Below, piece after piece: positions 55,869 through 64,000 of a stretch of DNA of 64,000 bases. Position numbers and translations under genes: made by a program. Origin of the DNA: Agromyces sp. Soil535 (GTDB lineage: Bacteria > Actinomycetota > Actinomycetes > Actinomycetales > Microbacteriaceae). The notes beneath the pieces are model-generated. The model saw only the letters and a list, made by a program, of their open reading frames with translations. It was not told where the DNA came from and searched no databases. How positions within the stretch are numbered: the stretch's first letter is position 1; every line of letters begins with the position of its first letter. The stretch covers positions 63,546-127,545 of the forward strand of contig NZ_LMRW01000004.1 in NCBI RefSeq assembly GCF_001428255.1, written 5' to 3'.

Positions 55869-56735
55869 TCATCGCCCCCAGATGGACACGACCGACGCCA
55901 CGAACGCGGGCAGCGCCGTGAGCACGCCGACGGCCAGAAGCGCGCGCCCGATGATGACGCCCCAGCGCGAGGCCCGTACGGCGAGGAACCACGGCAGGAG
56001 GCGGGGAAGCGCGAACGTGACGAGCGCGCCGACCGCGAGGACCGCGCCGAGCGGGAACAGCACGACTGCCAGCAGCAGGGGCATGAGGGTCTCGGGCCAG
56101 GTCCTCCGCGTCATGAGCGGGAGGCTGCGGCTCAACCGTCCGGCGAACGCGGCGAGGAACGCGCCCTGCACCACGGCGAGCGCCGCGAACACGAGCACCG
56201 ACAGCCACCCGGGTCCCACGATGTCGAAGTCCACGTTGTCGGCCCGCAGCGGGTCGATGAACGGCGCCGCCAGGATGAACGCGGCCAGGCCGAAGACCGG
56301 TCCCGCGAGGCGTCCACGAGGGAGCCAAGGCGCCACGAGCAGGTACAGCGCGGTCGAGGCGAAGGCGAACGGCAGGCCGCCGAACACGAGGTAGGCGATC
56401 GTGCCCTCGACGGTCATCTCGCCGACGTTCGCCCCCGCCTCGGTGAGCCGACCTGTCGCCTCTGGCGACGTGATGGCGAGCAGTCGCATGGCGAGGCGTC
56501 CGCCCGCGCCCGTGACCAGGAGACCCGAAATGGTGCCCACGACGAGGAACATGGAGGCCCACCAGCCGAAGAGGCGGAGTCCGTCGAGGTGGCGACGCAG
56601 ACGAGAGGTCGTGGCCGCGGCGCCCGAAGGGGTCGCCGGTGGGAACTCGGGCTCGACCAGTCGCTCGCCGCCCCACACGGCGCACAGGGCGAGGGCGATG
56701 GCGACCAGCGCGCCGCAGACGATCACGATCAGCAT
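55869..56735 (-). CDS. Uncharacterised polytopic membrane protein
   Basis: A 288-residue protein with about seven hydrophobic segments: MLIVIVCGALVAIALALCAVWGG at the start, FGWWASMFLVVGTISGLLVTGAGGRLAMRLL, YLVFGGLPFAFASTALYLLVAPWL, and others to a final LLAVGVLTALPAFVASVVSI. The GAGGRLAMRLLAITSPEATG loop is the most conserved-looking part. No transporter or enzyme family is recognised. ATG 56735 has GGAGG upstream. A TAGGCT box lies at 56777-56772 on minus. Confidence 0.72.
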   Translation of the reverse strand: MLIVIVCGALVAIALALCAVWGGERLVEPEFPPATPSGAAATTSRLRRHLDGLRLFGWWASMFLVVGTISGLLVTGAGGRLAMRLLAITSPEATGRLTEAGANVGEMTVEGTIAYLVFGGLPFAFASTALYLLVAPWLPRGRLAGPVFGLAAFILAAPFIDPLRADNVDFDIVGPGWLSVLVFAALAVVQGAFLAAFAGRLSRSLPLMTRRTWPETLMPLLLAVVLFPLGAVLAVGALVTFALPRLLPWFLAVRASRWGVIIGRALLAVGVLTALPAFVASVVSIWGR

Positions 56736-56873
56736 CGGACCTCCGTTCCGGCCGAACCGGACTGCGCGCCGAGCCTAGTGCGGCATGTCGATCCGCGCCG
56801 CCCCCAGAACACGGCAGGACGACGCACGCCGGCCGGCCGCGTTGGCCGCGTTGACCGCGCCACTCGGCCGACA

Positions 56874-56879
56874 TACCGT
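56874..56879 (+). promoter_or_regulatory. -10 box of the DUF2332 gene
   Basis: TACCGT, six bases, then ATG 56886. Confidence 0.55.
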
Positions 56880-56885
56880 GGCCGT

Positions 56886-57872
56886 ATGTCGACCAGCACG
56901 GATGCCACGGCGCCGACGGCCGAGCGATACCGGGCCTTCGCCGACGTCGAGGCGCGCGGGATGTCCGCCACCTACGAGGATTGGGCCAGGGGTGTCGCCG
57001 GCGACCCCGGGACGATCGCGCTGATCGACGAGCTGCCCGCGGCGAAGCGCCAGCCGAATCTCGTCTTCTCCTCGGCCCGGTTCCAGGGCGGGCCGAGCGG
57101 GCCGTACCACCTGTTCCGCGACTGGCTCCACGCGCACTGGATCGAGGTGCGGGCGACCGCGCTCACCCACGCGACGCAGACCAACGAGGCGGCACGATGC
57201 GCCCTGCACGTGCCGGCGATCGCCGGGATCGACGGACCGATCGCGCTGCTCGAGGTCGGCGCATCCGCCGGGCTCTGCCTCTACCCCGACCGGTACAGCT
57301 ACCGTTACTCCGGGCATCCGCAGCTCGATCCGGCCGACGGCCCGAGCACCGTCGTGCTCGACTGTGAGGCGAGCGGCCCGGTGCCGGTGCCGATCCGGCT
57401 GCCCGAAGTCGTCTGGCGCGGCGGCATCGACCTCAACCCGCTCGACGTTCGGCACCCGGACGATCTCGCCTGGCTTGACGCACTCGTGTGGCCCGAACAC
57501 GAGGACCGTCGCGAACGGCTGCGCTCGGCCGCAGCCATCGCCGCCGCCGACACGCCCCGCATCGTGGCGGGCGACCTCAACGAGCGGCTCGATGCACTTG
57601 CTGCCGACGTGCCCGACGAGGCCACCCTCGTCGTCTTCCACACGGTCGTGCTGATGTATCTCGACCGGGTCGGCCGCGAGCGTTTCACCGAGACGGTGCG
57701 CGCCCTGCCGGGCCACTGGCTCTCCGTGGAACCGCGGACGGTGCTCGCGGGCGTCCGTCTGCGGGACGAAGTGGCCAACGAGAGCACCGACCTCGTGCTC
57801 GCGTTCGACGGCGTGCAGCTGGCCTGGGCGCAGCCGCACGGCCGCGCCATCCGGTGGGTGCCGAATCCCTAG
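56886..57872 (+). CDS. DUF2332 family protein
   Basis: A 328-residue soluble protein. It shows the DUF2332 order: YRAFADVEARGMSATYEDWARGVAGDP, NLVFSSARFQGGPSGPYHLFRDWL, then LLEVGASAGLCLYPDRYSYRY, WRGGIDLNPLDV and LVVFHTVVLMYL. The LLEVGASAGLCL segment looks like a methyltransferase-type nucleotide loop, so a SAM-binding fold is possible, but activity is unknown. Its open frame upstream is the antisense shadow of several minus-strand genes. Its TAG stop is part of the rpiB promoter. Confidence 0.85.
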   Translation: MSTSTDATAPTAERYRAFADVEARGMSATYEDWARGVAGDPGTIALIDELPAAKRQPNLVFSSARFQGGPSGPYHLFRDWLHAHWIEVRATALTHATQTNEAARCALHVPAIAGIDGPIALLEVGASAGLCLYPDRYSYRYSGHPQLDPADGPSTVVLDCEASGPVPVPIRLPEVVWRGGIDLNPLDVRHPDDLAWLDALVWPEHEDRRERLRSAAAIAAADTPRIVAGDLNERLDALAADVPDEATLVVFHTVVLMYLDRVGRERFTETVRALPGHWLSVEPRTVLAGVRLRDEVANESTDLVLAFDGVQLAWAQPHGRAIRWVPNP

Positions 57873-57875
57873 ACT
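57870..57875 (+). promoter_or_regulatory. -10 box of rpiB formed from the DUF2332 stop codon
   Basis: TAGACT. TAG (57870-57872) is the stop of the upstream gene. The rpiB ATG lies seven bases after the box. Confidence 0.55.
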
Positions 57876-57882
57876 TGGCCCC

Positions 57883-58395
57883 ATGCGCATCCACATCGCG
57901 ACCGACCACGCCGGCCTCGAGTTCAGCCGCACGCTCGTCGACCACCTGACCAACGGCGGTCACGAGGTCGTCGACCACGGCCCCACCGAGTACGACCCGT
58001 TCGATGACTACCCGGCGTTCTGCATCAACGCGGCGCAGGCGGTCGCGCGCGACCAGGCCGCGGGCGTGCGCACCCTCGGCGTGGTGTTCGGCGGGTCGGG
58101 CAACGGCGAGCAGATCGCCGCGAACAAGGTCAAGGGCGTCCGCGCGGCGCTCGTGTGGAGCATGGACACCGCGATCCTCGCCCGCCAGCACAACGACGCC
58201 AACGTCATCTCGATCGGCGCCCGGCAGCACACGGTCGAGGAGGCGATCCGCTACATCGACGCGTTCATGGCCGAGCCGTTCTCGGGCGACGAGCGGCATG
58301 TTCGGCGCATCGCCCAGCTCGCGGAGTACGAGACCACCGGCGACATCGCCGGCAAGGGCGTCGACGCACCGTCCGATGCAGCTGGCGAGGGTTAG
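57883..58395 (+). CDS. rpiB: Ribose-5-phosphate isomerase B
   Basis: Interconverts ribose-5-phosphate and ribulose-5-phosphate. The 170-residue product has MRIHIATDHAGLEF, the active-site strand GGSGNGEQIAANKVKGVRAAL and RQHNDANVISIGARQ. The GNGEQ form is the mycobacterial type, in which a Glu acts as base instead of the Cys of E. coli RpiB. ATG 57883 is set by the TAGACT box. It is followed closely by an Fpg/Nei gene. Confidence 0.95.
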   Translation: MRIHIATDHAGLEFSRTLVDHLTNGGHEVVDHGPTEYDPFDDYPAFCINAAQAVARDQAAGVRTLGVVFGGSGNGEQIAANKVKGVRAALVWSMDTAILARQHNDANVISIGARQHTVEEAIRYIDAFMAEPFSGDERHVRRIAQLAEYETTGDIAGKGVDAPSDAAGEG

Positions 58396-58404
58396 GACGC
58401 ACCC

Positions 58405-59409
58405 GTGCCCGAGGGACACTCCGTCCACCGCATCACCCGCCAGTTCGAGCGGAACTTCGTCGGCCACGTCGTGCACGCGTCGAGCCCCCAGGGCAGGTTC
58501 GCGCAGGGCGCGGCCGAACTCGACGGGCGCCGGATGACCGATGCCCGCGCCGTGGGCAAGCAGATGTTCCTCGGCTTCGAGGGCGACCGGTGGCTGCGCG
58601 TGCACCTCGGCATGTACGGGGCCTGGGACTTCGCCGGCGACATCCTGATGGACGCCACGATCGCGTCGGCCAACGGCCGCATGGGACAGACGAACCAGCG
58701 CGGCACGTTCCTCGAGGGCCCGAACCCCGACGCAGTGGTCTTCGACACGGCAGGCGAGAACTCGCTCACCTCGATCGGCGCGCCGCGGCGCAAGCGCCTG
58801 CGCATGTCCGAGTCCGAGAAGGAGGGGAACGGCTTCGACACGTTCCCGCCCGAGCCCGTGGGCCAGGTGCGCGTTCGCCTGCTCACCGACACGATCTGCG
58901 CCGACCTGCGCGGCCCGACCGCGTGCGAGGTGCTCGACCCGGCCCAGGTCGAGTCCGTCGTCGCGAAGCTCGGACCCGATCCGCTCATCGACGGCGGCCC
59001 CGGCGCCGAGCAGCGGTTCACTGCGGCGGTCCGGAAGAAGGCCACGCCGATCGGGCTCCTGCTCATGGACCAGAACGTCGTCGCGGGCATCGGCAACGTC
59101 TATCGCGCCGAGCTGCTGTACCGGGCGCGGCAGAACCCGCATACGCCGGGCAGGCAGGTGCCCGAGGAGCACGTGCGGCACCTCTGGCAGGACTGGGCGA
59201 AGCTGCTGCGTATCGGCGTCGAGACCGGCCAGATGATGACCATGGACGACCTCGACCCCGACGCCTGGCGTGCGGCCATGGCGAATCGCGACGACCGGCA
59301 CTGGGTGTACAAGCGCGAGGGCCTTCCGTGCCGTGTCTGCGGCACGAACATCGTGGTCGAGGTGGTCGGCGGCCGCAAGCTGTACTGGTGCCCCTACTGC
59401 CAGGCCTGA
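58405..59409 (+). CDS. Fpg/Nei-family DNA glycosylase
   Basis: Excises oxidised bases and nicks abasic sites. The 334-residue product begins MPEGHSVHRI, giving the catalytic Pro-2/Glu-3 after Met removal, with a Lys in VGKQMFLGF. An H2TH region (LLMDQNVVAGIGNVYRAELLYRARQNP) and a C-terminal zinc finger CRVCGTN...YWCPYCQ follow. The PEGH opening is closer to Nei2 than to classical Fpg. A longish insertion around residues 120-155 (RKRLRMSESEKEGNG) is notable. The rpiB stop TAG starts a weak TAGGAC box six bases before the GTG. Confidence 0.93.
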   Translation: MPEGHSVHRITRQFERNFVGHVVHASSPQGRFAQGAAELDGRRMTDARAVGKQMFLGFEGDRWLRVHLGMYGAWDFAGDILMDATIASANGRMGQTNQRGTFLEGPNPDAVVFDTAGENSLTSIGAPRRKRLRMSESEKEGNGFDTFPPEPVGQVRVRLLTDTICADLRGPTACEVLDPAQVESVVAKLGPDPLIDGGPGAEQRFTAAVRKKATPIGLLLMDQNVVAGIGNVYRAELLYRARQNPHTPGRQVPEEHVRHLWQDWAKLLRIGVETGQMMTMDDLDPDAWRAAMANRDDRHWVYKREGLPCRVCGTNIVVEVVGGRKLYWCPYCQA

Positions 59410-59417
59410 GGAGATCC

Positions 59418-60062
59418 ATGCGACAGAACCCCAGTTTCACCCTCGCGAGCGAGGATGGCGTGAAGCGCGTCATCCGCGAGCACCCGTGGATGACGATCGT
59501 GAGCATGACGGATGCCGCGGGCCTCGTCGCCTCGCACTGCCCGGTGCTCCTCGACGAGGATGCCTCCGGCATCGTGCTGCTCACCCACGTCGGCCGCCCC
59601 GACGAGGTCGTGCACGAGCTCGGACGCCACGAGGTGATGGTCATTGTGCAGGGCCCGCACGGGTACATCTCGCCCGGCTGGTACGACGCGAATCCGGCGG
59701 TGCCGACCTGGAACTTCGTCACCGCCCACCTCTACGGCACGCCCGAACTGCTCGACGCCGACGAGAACCTCCGCGTGCTCGAGGCGCTCGTCGACCACTT
59801 CGAGGACGCCCTGCCCGAACCGCGCCGCATGCGAGGCACCGCCGAGAACTCGGCCTACGCCGACCGCATCGCCCAGGGCACCGTCGGCCTCCGCATCCCG
59901 ATCACGCGATTCGTCGCGAAGAACAAGATGAGCCAGAACCAGCCGGCCGAGACGGTCGACCGCATCATCGCCGAGCTCGAGGGAGACGGCCCCTATGCGA
60001 GTCCCGCCCTCGCCGCCGAGATGCGGCGCACGCACGCTGCGCTGCGGGCGGCGCGAGCGTGA
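59418..60062 (+). CDS. PaiB-like FMN-binding negative regulator family protein
   Basis: A 214-residue split-barrel flavin-binding protein. It shows the PaiB order: MRQNPSFTLASEDGVKRVIREHPWMTIVS, ASHCPVLLDED, VVHELGRHEVMVIVQGPHGYISPGWYD, PTWNFVTAHLYG, and KNKMSQNQPAETVDRIIAELE. In Bacillus PaiB was named a repressor, but it lacks a DNA-binding domain, so a flavin-linked role is as likely. ATG 59418 follows GAGGAG. The stop overlaps the next gene as GTGA. Confidence 0.88.
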   Translation: MRQNPSFTLASEDGVKRVIREHPWMTIVSMTDAAGLVASHCPVLLDEDASGIVLLTHVGRPDEVVHELGRHEVMVIVQGPHGYISPGWYDANPAVPTWNFVTAHLYGTPELLDADENLRVLEALVDHFEDALPEPRRMRGTAENSAYADRIAQGTVGLRIPITRFVAKNKMSQNQPAETVDRIIAELEGDGPYASPALAAEMRRTHAALRAARA

Positions 60063-61582
60063 TCGGCGAGGCGTCGAGCGCCGTCACGACGGATGCCGCG
60101 GACGCACTCGTGCTCGCGGGCGCGCGCATCCCGGGGCGCGCCGAGCCCGTCGACGTGCACGTCGCGGGCGGCCGCGTCGCGGCGATCACGCCCGCGGCGG
60201 TCGACGCGGCCTCGATCCCGGACCGCGCCCGACACCTCGACCTGCACGGCACCTGGGTGATCCCGGGGCTGCGCGACCGGCACGTGCACTTCTCGCAGTG
60301 GGCGATGATGTCGCGCCGCCTCGACCTGGCCGGTGTGGAATCCGCAGCTGCTGCAGCGGCGCTCGTCGCGGCATCCGTCGATGCCGGCGCCGCCGAAGTC
60401 GTCGGCTTCGGGTATCGCGACGGACTGTGGCCGGCTGCCCCGAGCCGGGCGATGCTCGACGTTGTGTCGGGCGAGGTGCCGGTCGTGCTCGTCGCGGCCG
60501 ACCTGCACGCCTGCTGGCTGAACTCGGCCGCCGCGCGTCGGTTCAGTGCCGCCGAGGCGGCGGGGGAGAGCGGCGTGCTGCGCGAGGACGACTGCTTCCG
60601 CCTCATGCGCGAACTCGATGACGTGCCCGACAAGGTGCTCGACGCATGGGTCGCCGACGCCGCAGCTGCGGCCGCGGCTCGCGGGGTCGTCGGCATCACC
60701 GACTACGAGATGCGCTGGAACCGGGACGACTGGGCTCGTCGCGTCGGCGGCGGCCTCGACCTGCTGCGGGTGTCGTTCGGCATCTACACCCAGCACCTCG
60801 ACCGCGCGATCGCCCAGGGGCTCCGCACCGGCGACGAGGTGCCCGGCACGGGCGGCCTCGTCACCGTCGGCGGCTACAAGGTCATCACCGACGGCTCGCT
60901 GAACACCCGCACCGCATGGTGCTTCGATCCGTACCCGGGCCTCGGCGGCGACGAGCACCCGTTCGGCCTCGCGACCGTGCCCTACGACGAGGTCGTGTCG
61001 CTCATGAGCCGGGCGGACGCCGCGGGCATCACGCCCGCGGTGCACGCCATCGGCGACCGTGCCAACGCCCGCGTGCTCGACGCGTTCGAGGCGGTCGGCT
61101 GCACGGGATCGATCGAGCACGCCCAGCTCCTGCGCCACGAGGACGTCGGCCGCTTCGCGCGCCTCGGCATCCTCGCGAGCGTGCAACCCGAACACGCGAT
61201 GGACGACCGCGACGTGGCCGACCGGTACTGGGCGGGCCGCACCGACCGCGCCTTCATGCTCGCGGAGCTCGCCGCGGCCGGCGTGGAGCTCGCGCTCGGA
61301 TCCGACGCCCCGGTCGCCCCGCTCGACCCGTGGGTCGCTATTGCGGCAGCCGTCGGGCGCACGCGCGACGGACGCGAGCCGTGGCATCCCGAGCAGGCGA
61401 TCGAAACGCGTGCTGCGCTCGCGGCGTCGACCGGCGGCAGGGGGGCGGAGATCCAAGTCGGCGCACCCGCCGATCTCGCCATCGTCGAGCTCGACCCGTT
61501 CGCGGCATCCGTCGACGACCTGAGGCGTATGCCGGTCGCCTCGACCCTCGTCGGCGGGCGCATCACCCACGAGGTGCGCTGA
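60059..61582 (+). CDS. Amidohydrolase 3 family metal-dependent hydrolase
   Basis: A 507-residue TIM-barrel hydrolase of the YtcJ/amidohydrolase-3 group. The metal motif is DRHVHFSQW (about residue 77). Further motifs are LNSAAARR, DGSLNTRTAWC, AVHAIGDRANARVLDAFE, IEHAQLLRHED, QPEHAMDD and LGSDAPVAPLDPW. The substrate is unknown, and the group contains several amide and formamide hydrolases. GTG 60059 overlaps the PaiB-like gene by four bases, so the two are co-translated. A small hairpin follows. Confidence 0.88.
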   Translation: MIGEASSAVTTDAADALVLAGARIPGRAEPVDVHVAGGRVAAITPAAVDAASIPDRARHLDLHGTWVIPGLRDRHVHFSQWAMMSRRLDLAGVESAAAAAALVAASVDAGAAEVVGFGYRDGLWPAAPSRAMLDVVSGEVPVVLVAADLHACWLNSAAARRFSAAEAAGESGVLREDDCFRLMRELDDVPDKVLDAWVADAAAAAAARGVVGITDYEMRWNRDDWARRVGGGLDLLRVSFGIYTQHLDRAIAQGLRTGDEVPGTGGLVTVGGYKVITDGSLNTRTAWCFDPYPGLGGDEHPFGLATVPYDEVVSLMSRADAAGITPAVHAIGDRANARVLDAFEAVGCTGSIEHAQLLRHEDVGRFARLGILASVQPEHAMDDRDVADRYWAGRTDRAFMLAELAAAGVELALGSDAPVAPLDPWVAIAAAVGRTRDGREPWHPEQAIETRAALAASTGGRGAEIQVGAPADLAIVELDPFAASVDDLRRMPVASTLVGGRITHEVR

Positions 61583-61586
61583 CCCA

Positions 61587-61602
61587 CGGGGGTAAACCCC
61601 CG
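61587..61602 (+). terminator. Short GC hairpin after the amidohydrolase gene
   Basis: CGGGGG-TAAA-CCCCCG begins four bases after the stop. It is a compact six-bp stem with a tetraloop and no T run. It separates the amidohydrolase from the multicopper oxidase gene. Confidence 0.45.
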
Positions 61603-61660
61603 AAGCGATCCGGGCGCACACCGGCTGGGTCGGCCGGGCCGGTCTCGCGAGGCTGGAACC

Positions 61661-63202
61661 ATGCCAGCAACACGTCAGATCCCCGCCAGGATCCGCAGAC
61701 CCCGTGCCGCCGTGGGCGCCCTCGCCGCCGTCGCCGCGGGCGCACTCGTCGCCGTCTCGTTCGCGGGCTGCGGCCTCGCCGGTCCGGCCCCCGTCTCCAC
61801 GATCGGCAAGGTCGACTTCGACAAGCCCCTCGCGATCCCGCCGCTCGCCGAGTCGAGTCTCGACGCCGACGGCACTCGGGTCTTCTCGCTCGAGGCGCAA
61901 GCCGGAGCGACCGAGTTCGAGCCGGGTGAGCCGAGCGACACCTGGGGCTTCAACGGCAGCTACCTCGGGCCCACCCTCGTCGCGAAGCGCGGCGAGCACG
62001 TGCGCGTCGACGTCACGAACTCGCTCGAGGAGCCCACGACCGTGCACTGGCACGGCATGCACCTGCCCGCCGAGATGGACGGCGGTCCGCACCAGATGGT
62101 CGACCCGGATGCCACGTGGTCGCCCGAGTGGGACATCGACCAGCAGGCGGCGACGCTCTGGTACCACCCGCACCCGCACGGCGAGACCGAGGACCACGTC
62201 TCGCGCGGCCTCGCCGGCATGTTCCTCATCCGGGACGACGCCGAGCAGGCGCTCGGCCTCCCTGGCGAGTACGGCGTCAACGACGTGCCGGTCATCGTGC
62301 AGGACACGGGCTTCTCCGCGGAAGGGGAGCAGGAGGCGAACCCGCGCGGCTTCGCCGGCGGGCTCGGCGACGAGCTGCTCGTGAACGGCACGCGCGGCCC
62401 CTACCTCGACGTGCACGACGAGCTCCTGCGACTCCGCCTCCTCAACGCCTCGACGGCGCGCAGCTACGCGTTCACGTGGGGCGACGGTCGCCCCGTGGAG
62501 CTCATCGCGACCGACGGCGGCCTGCTCGAGGCATCCGTCGAGCTCGACCGGGTGATGCTCTCACCCGGCGAACGCGCCGAGGTGCTCGTGCGGGTCGAGC
62601 CCGGAGAGCGGCTCGTGCTGCGGTCGGAGGCGACCGCCGAGTCCGCGGGCATGATCGACTCGATCGCCGCGATGAACGGCGGCACCGACTCGTTCGACGT
62701 GCTCGAGCTGCGTGCCGCCGACACGCTCGACGCCGCCTCCGACCTGCCGGATCGACTCGCGACCCTGCCGCCCGTCGACGCGGCGCAGGTCGTCACGACC
62801 CGCAGCTTCACGCTCAACGGCTTCGAGATCAACGACTCGGAGATGGACATGGGCCGGATCGACGAGACCGTCACGGTCGACACGGCCGAACGCTGGATCG
62901 TCACCAACACGAGCCAGATGCCGCACAGCTTCCACGTGCACGACGTGCAGTTCCGCATCGCCTCGATCGACGGATCACCGCCGCCTCCCGAGCTCTCGGG
63001 CTGGAAGGACACGATCTTCGCCCGCCCCGAGACCGAGTTCGTGCTGGTCCTGCGTTTCGAGGACTACACCGATCCCGACACCCCGTACATGTACCACTGC
63101 CACCTGCTGTGGCACGAAGACCAAGGCATGATGGGCCAGTTCGCCGTTGTCGAACCGGGTCAGTCTGCCACGATGACAGGAGGAACCGACCATGAGCACT
63201 GA
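61661..63202 (+). CDS. Secreted multicopper oxidase lipoprotein
   Basis: A 513-residue cupredoxin-domain oxidase of the CueO/bilirubin-oxidase-like class. The signal peptide (residues 1-38) ends in a lipobox FAGC. Copper ligands are complete: HWHGMHL, YHPHPHG, HSFHVHDVQF and YHCHLLWHEDQGMM (T1 Cys-His-Met and T2/T3 His). It probably oxidises Cu(I) or phenolics at the cell surface. ATG 61661 lies 78 bases after the amidohydrolase. The next gene overlaps it by 11 bases. Confidence 0.94.
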   Translation: MPATRQIPARIRRPRAAVGALAAVAAGALVAVSFAGCGLAGPAPVSTIGKVDFDKPLAIPPLAESSLDADGTRVFSLEAQAGATEFEPGEPSDTWGFNGSYLGPTLVAKRGEHVRVDVTNSLEEPTTVHWHGMHLPAEMDGGPHQMVDPDATWSPEWDIDQQAATLWYHPHPHGETEDHVSRGLAGMFLIRDDAEQALGLPGEYGVNDVPVIVQDTGFSAEGEQEANPRGFAGGLGDELLVNGTRGPYLDVHDELLRLRLLNASTARSYAFTWGDGRPVELIATDGGLLEASVELDRVMLSPGERAEVLVRVEPGERLVLRSEATAESAGMIDSIAAMNGGTDSFDVLELRAADTLDAASDLPDRLATLPPVDAAQVVTTRSFTLNGFEINDSEMDMGRIDETVTVDTAERWIVTNTSQMPHSFHVHDVQFRIASIDGSPPPPELSGWKDTIFARPETEFVLVLRFEDYTDPDTPYMYHCHLLWHEDQGMMGQFAVVEPGQSATMTGGTDHEH

Positions 63203-64000
63203 TACCGTGCCCAACGATCACCCGGACGACGCGACCGCGATCCTCCGACCCGGCCGCACCGAGGAGGCGAGCGCCGGCACCATGACCAGCACCACGACGG
63301 ATGCCGCGCCGCGGCGCCGCGGCTACGGCGCCCTCTGGGTGAGCGTTCCTCGCGAGTTCGCGTTCCTCATCCTCACCATGCCCATCGCGATCCTCGGCCT
63401 CACCGTGCTGTCGAGCGTGTTCTTCACCGGCCTCGGGCTGATCTTCCTGGTGTTCGGCATCTTCATCGTCGTCGCCGCGCTCTTCATCGCCCGCGGCTTC
63501 GGCACCCTCGAGCTCGTGCGGCTCCAGTGGGCGGGCCGCCGGGAGGTCAAGCGGCCCGCGTGGGATCGCGCCGACCGCGACCAGGGCTTCTGGCGCACGC
63601 TGTTCGCGCCGTTCATCGACGGCCACTACTGGCTCTACTTCCTGCACGGACTGGTGATCAACCCGATCGTGAGCGTCGTCACGTGGAGCCTGACCGTCGC
63701 GTGGACCTCGGTCGCACTCGGCGGCACGACCGGCTGGATCTGGCAGCGCTACATCCCCGACGACGGGCGCGAGGTCTGGCTCAGCGAGGTCGTTCTCGAC
63801 TGGCTGCTGCCGGGCGAAGGCGTGAACATCGACCCGCAGGTCGCCGAGCCGATCTTCGAGTTCATCGTCGGCCTCATCTTCCTCGCCACGCTGCCGTTCG
63901 TGTACCGCGGGCTCACGCTCCTGCACGACGTGATCGCCCGGGGAATGCTCGGCGCGTGGCGCTCCGAGGCGCTCGAGGTCGAGGTGGCCCAGCTCGCCGC
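63192..64000 (+). CDS. Membrane sensor-domain protein (3' end outside window)
   Basis: At least 269 residues and open at the window edge. A disordered N-terminal 45 residues precede paired TM helices (FAFLILTMPIAILGLTVLSSVFFTGLGLIFLVFGIFIVV), a basic loop RLQWAGRREVKRP, a re-entrant segment around FIDGHYWLYFLHGLVINPIVSV and a distal TM pair. This resembles the putative sensor domain (PF13796) that often precedes a HisKA_3 kinase in actinobacteria. ATG 63192 has AGGAGG about eight bases upstream and lies inside the multicopper oxidase end. A kinase module may follow outside the window. Confidence 0.75.
   Translation, partial: MSTDTVPNDHPDDATAILRPGRTEEASAGTMTSTTTDAAPRRRGYGALWVSVPREFAFLILTMPIAILGLTVLSSVFFTGLGLIFLVFGIFIVVAALFIARGFGTLELVRLQWAGRREVKRPAWDRADRDQGFWRTLFAPFIDGHYWLYFLHGLVINPIVSVVTWSLTVAWTSVALGGTTGWIWQRYIPDDGREVWLSEVVLDWLLPGEGVNIDPQVAEPIFEFIVGLIFLATLPFVYRGLTLLHDVIARGMLGAWRSEALEVEVAQLA

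Noticed and set aside
52746-57872. A plus-strand open frame of about 1700 codons
   Set aside because: Only its last 328 codons (DUF2332) are real. The rest is antisense to pepN copy 2 and its neighbours and is Arg/Val/Asp/Gly-rich without motifs, as expected in GC-rich DNA.
61587-61602. GGGGGTAAACCCCC as a CsoR-type copper operator for the multicopper oxidase
   Set aside because: CsoR sites have the opposite order (CCC outward, GGG after). Here the element sits at the stop of the upstream gene and folds as a small terminator hairpin.

Overview
The window is chromosomal DNA of a high-GC actinobacterium, most probably a member of the Microbacteriaceae (Agromyces/Microbacterium-like). This rests on the GlgE-type alpha-glucan genes, GatCAB, NAD-dependent LigA, oligoribonuclease, a mycobacterial-type RpiB with a GSGNGEQIAANK motif, many GTG starts and weak TAnnnT promoters. 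It reads as core or housekeeping genome. I see no insertion sequence, prophage, CRISPR array or rRNA, and no block of unusual base composition.

Layout: 1-9.9 kb holds alpha-glucan metabolism (glgB and glgE on minus, a DUF4304-like gene and glgP on plus, ybaK and glgX on minus). 10-12.4 kb holds tRNA thiolation (cysteine desulfurase and mnmA). 12.5-17.4 kb holds a membrane protein, ligA and a Tat-exported phospholipase C/acid phosphatase-like protein. 17.4-20.8 kb is the gatCAB operon. 20.9-24.7 kb holds an acyltransferase, a Gly/Asp-rich membrane protein, dinB and a GerW/YtfJ-like protein. 24.8-27.9 kb is a TPP riboswitch with the ykoEDC thiamine/HMP ECF transporter. 27.9-34.9 kb holds two related small P-loop kinases, a degenerate DacB-like protein, a small zincin, tRNA-His, orn, tRNA-Arg, a Kef-type antiporter and nadE. 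35-41.5 kb holds an aldo/keto reductase, msrA, ssb, a lipoprotein, ettA, a thioesterase and a DUF2231-Rieske pair. 41.6-56.7 kb is mostly minus strand: tesB, an FAD dehydrogenase, a truncated globin, mscS, two PepN paralogues flanking a two-component system and an ABC-2 exporter, and a membrane protein. 56.9-64 kb holds DUF2332, rpiB, an Fpg/Nei glycosylase, a PaiB-like flavoprotein, an amidohydrolase, a multicopper oxidase and the start of a sensor-domain membrane protein.

The most distinctive structure is in the transcription signals. About eighteen genes have a TAnnnT -10 box ending 6-7 bases before the start codon, which predicts leaderless mRNAs. Three divergent gene pairs share one symmetric TAnnnTA box. 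In three same-strand junctions the upstream TAG stop codon is also the first half of the next gene's -10 box. Other points of interest are an ABC permease whose frame lacks its expected stop exactly at a perfect 21-bp hairpin, a penicillin-binding-like protein that has lost its catalytic Ser and KTG box, a readable TPP-riboswitch expression platform, and an over-represented GGATGCCGC word on both strands. I found no convincing wholly new multi-gene system. Assignments come from reading motifs by eye, without database searches.
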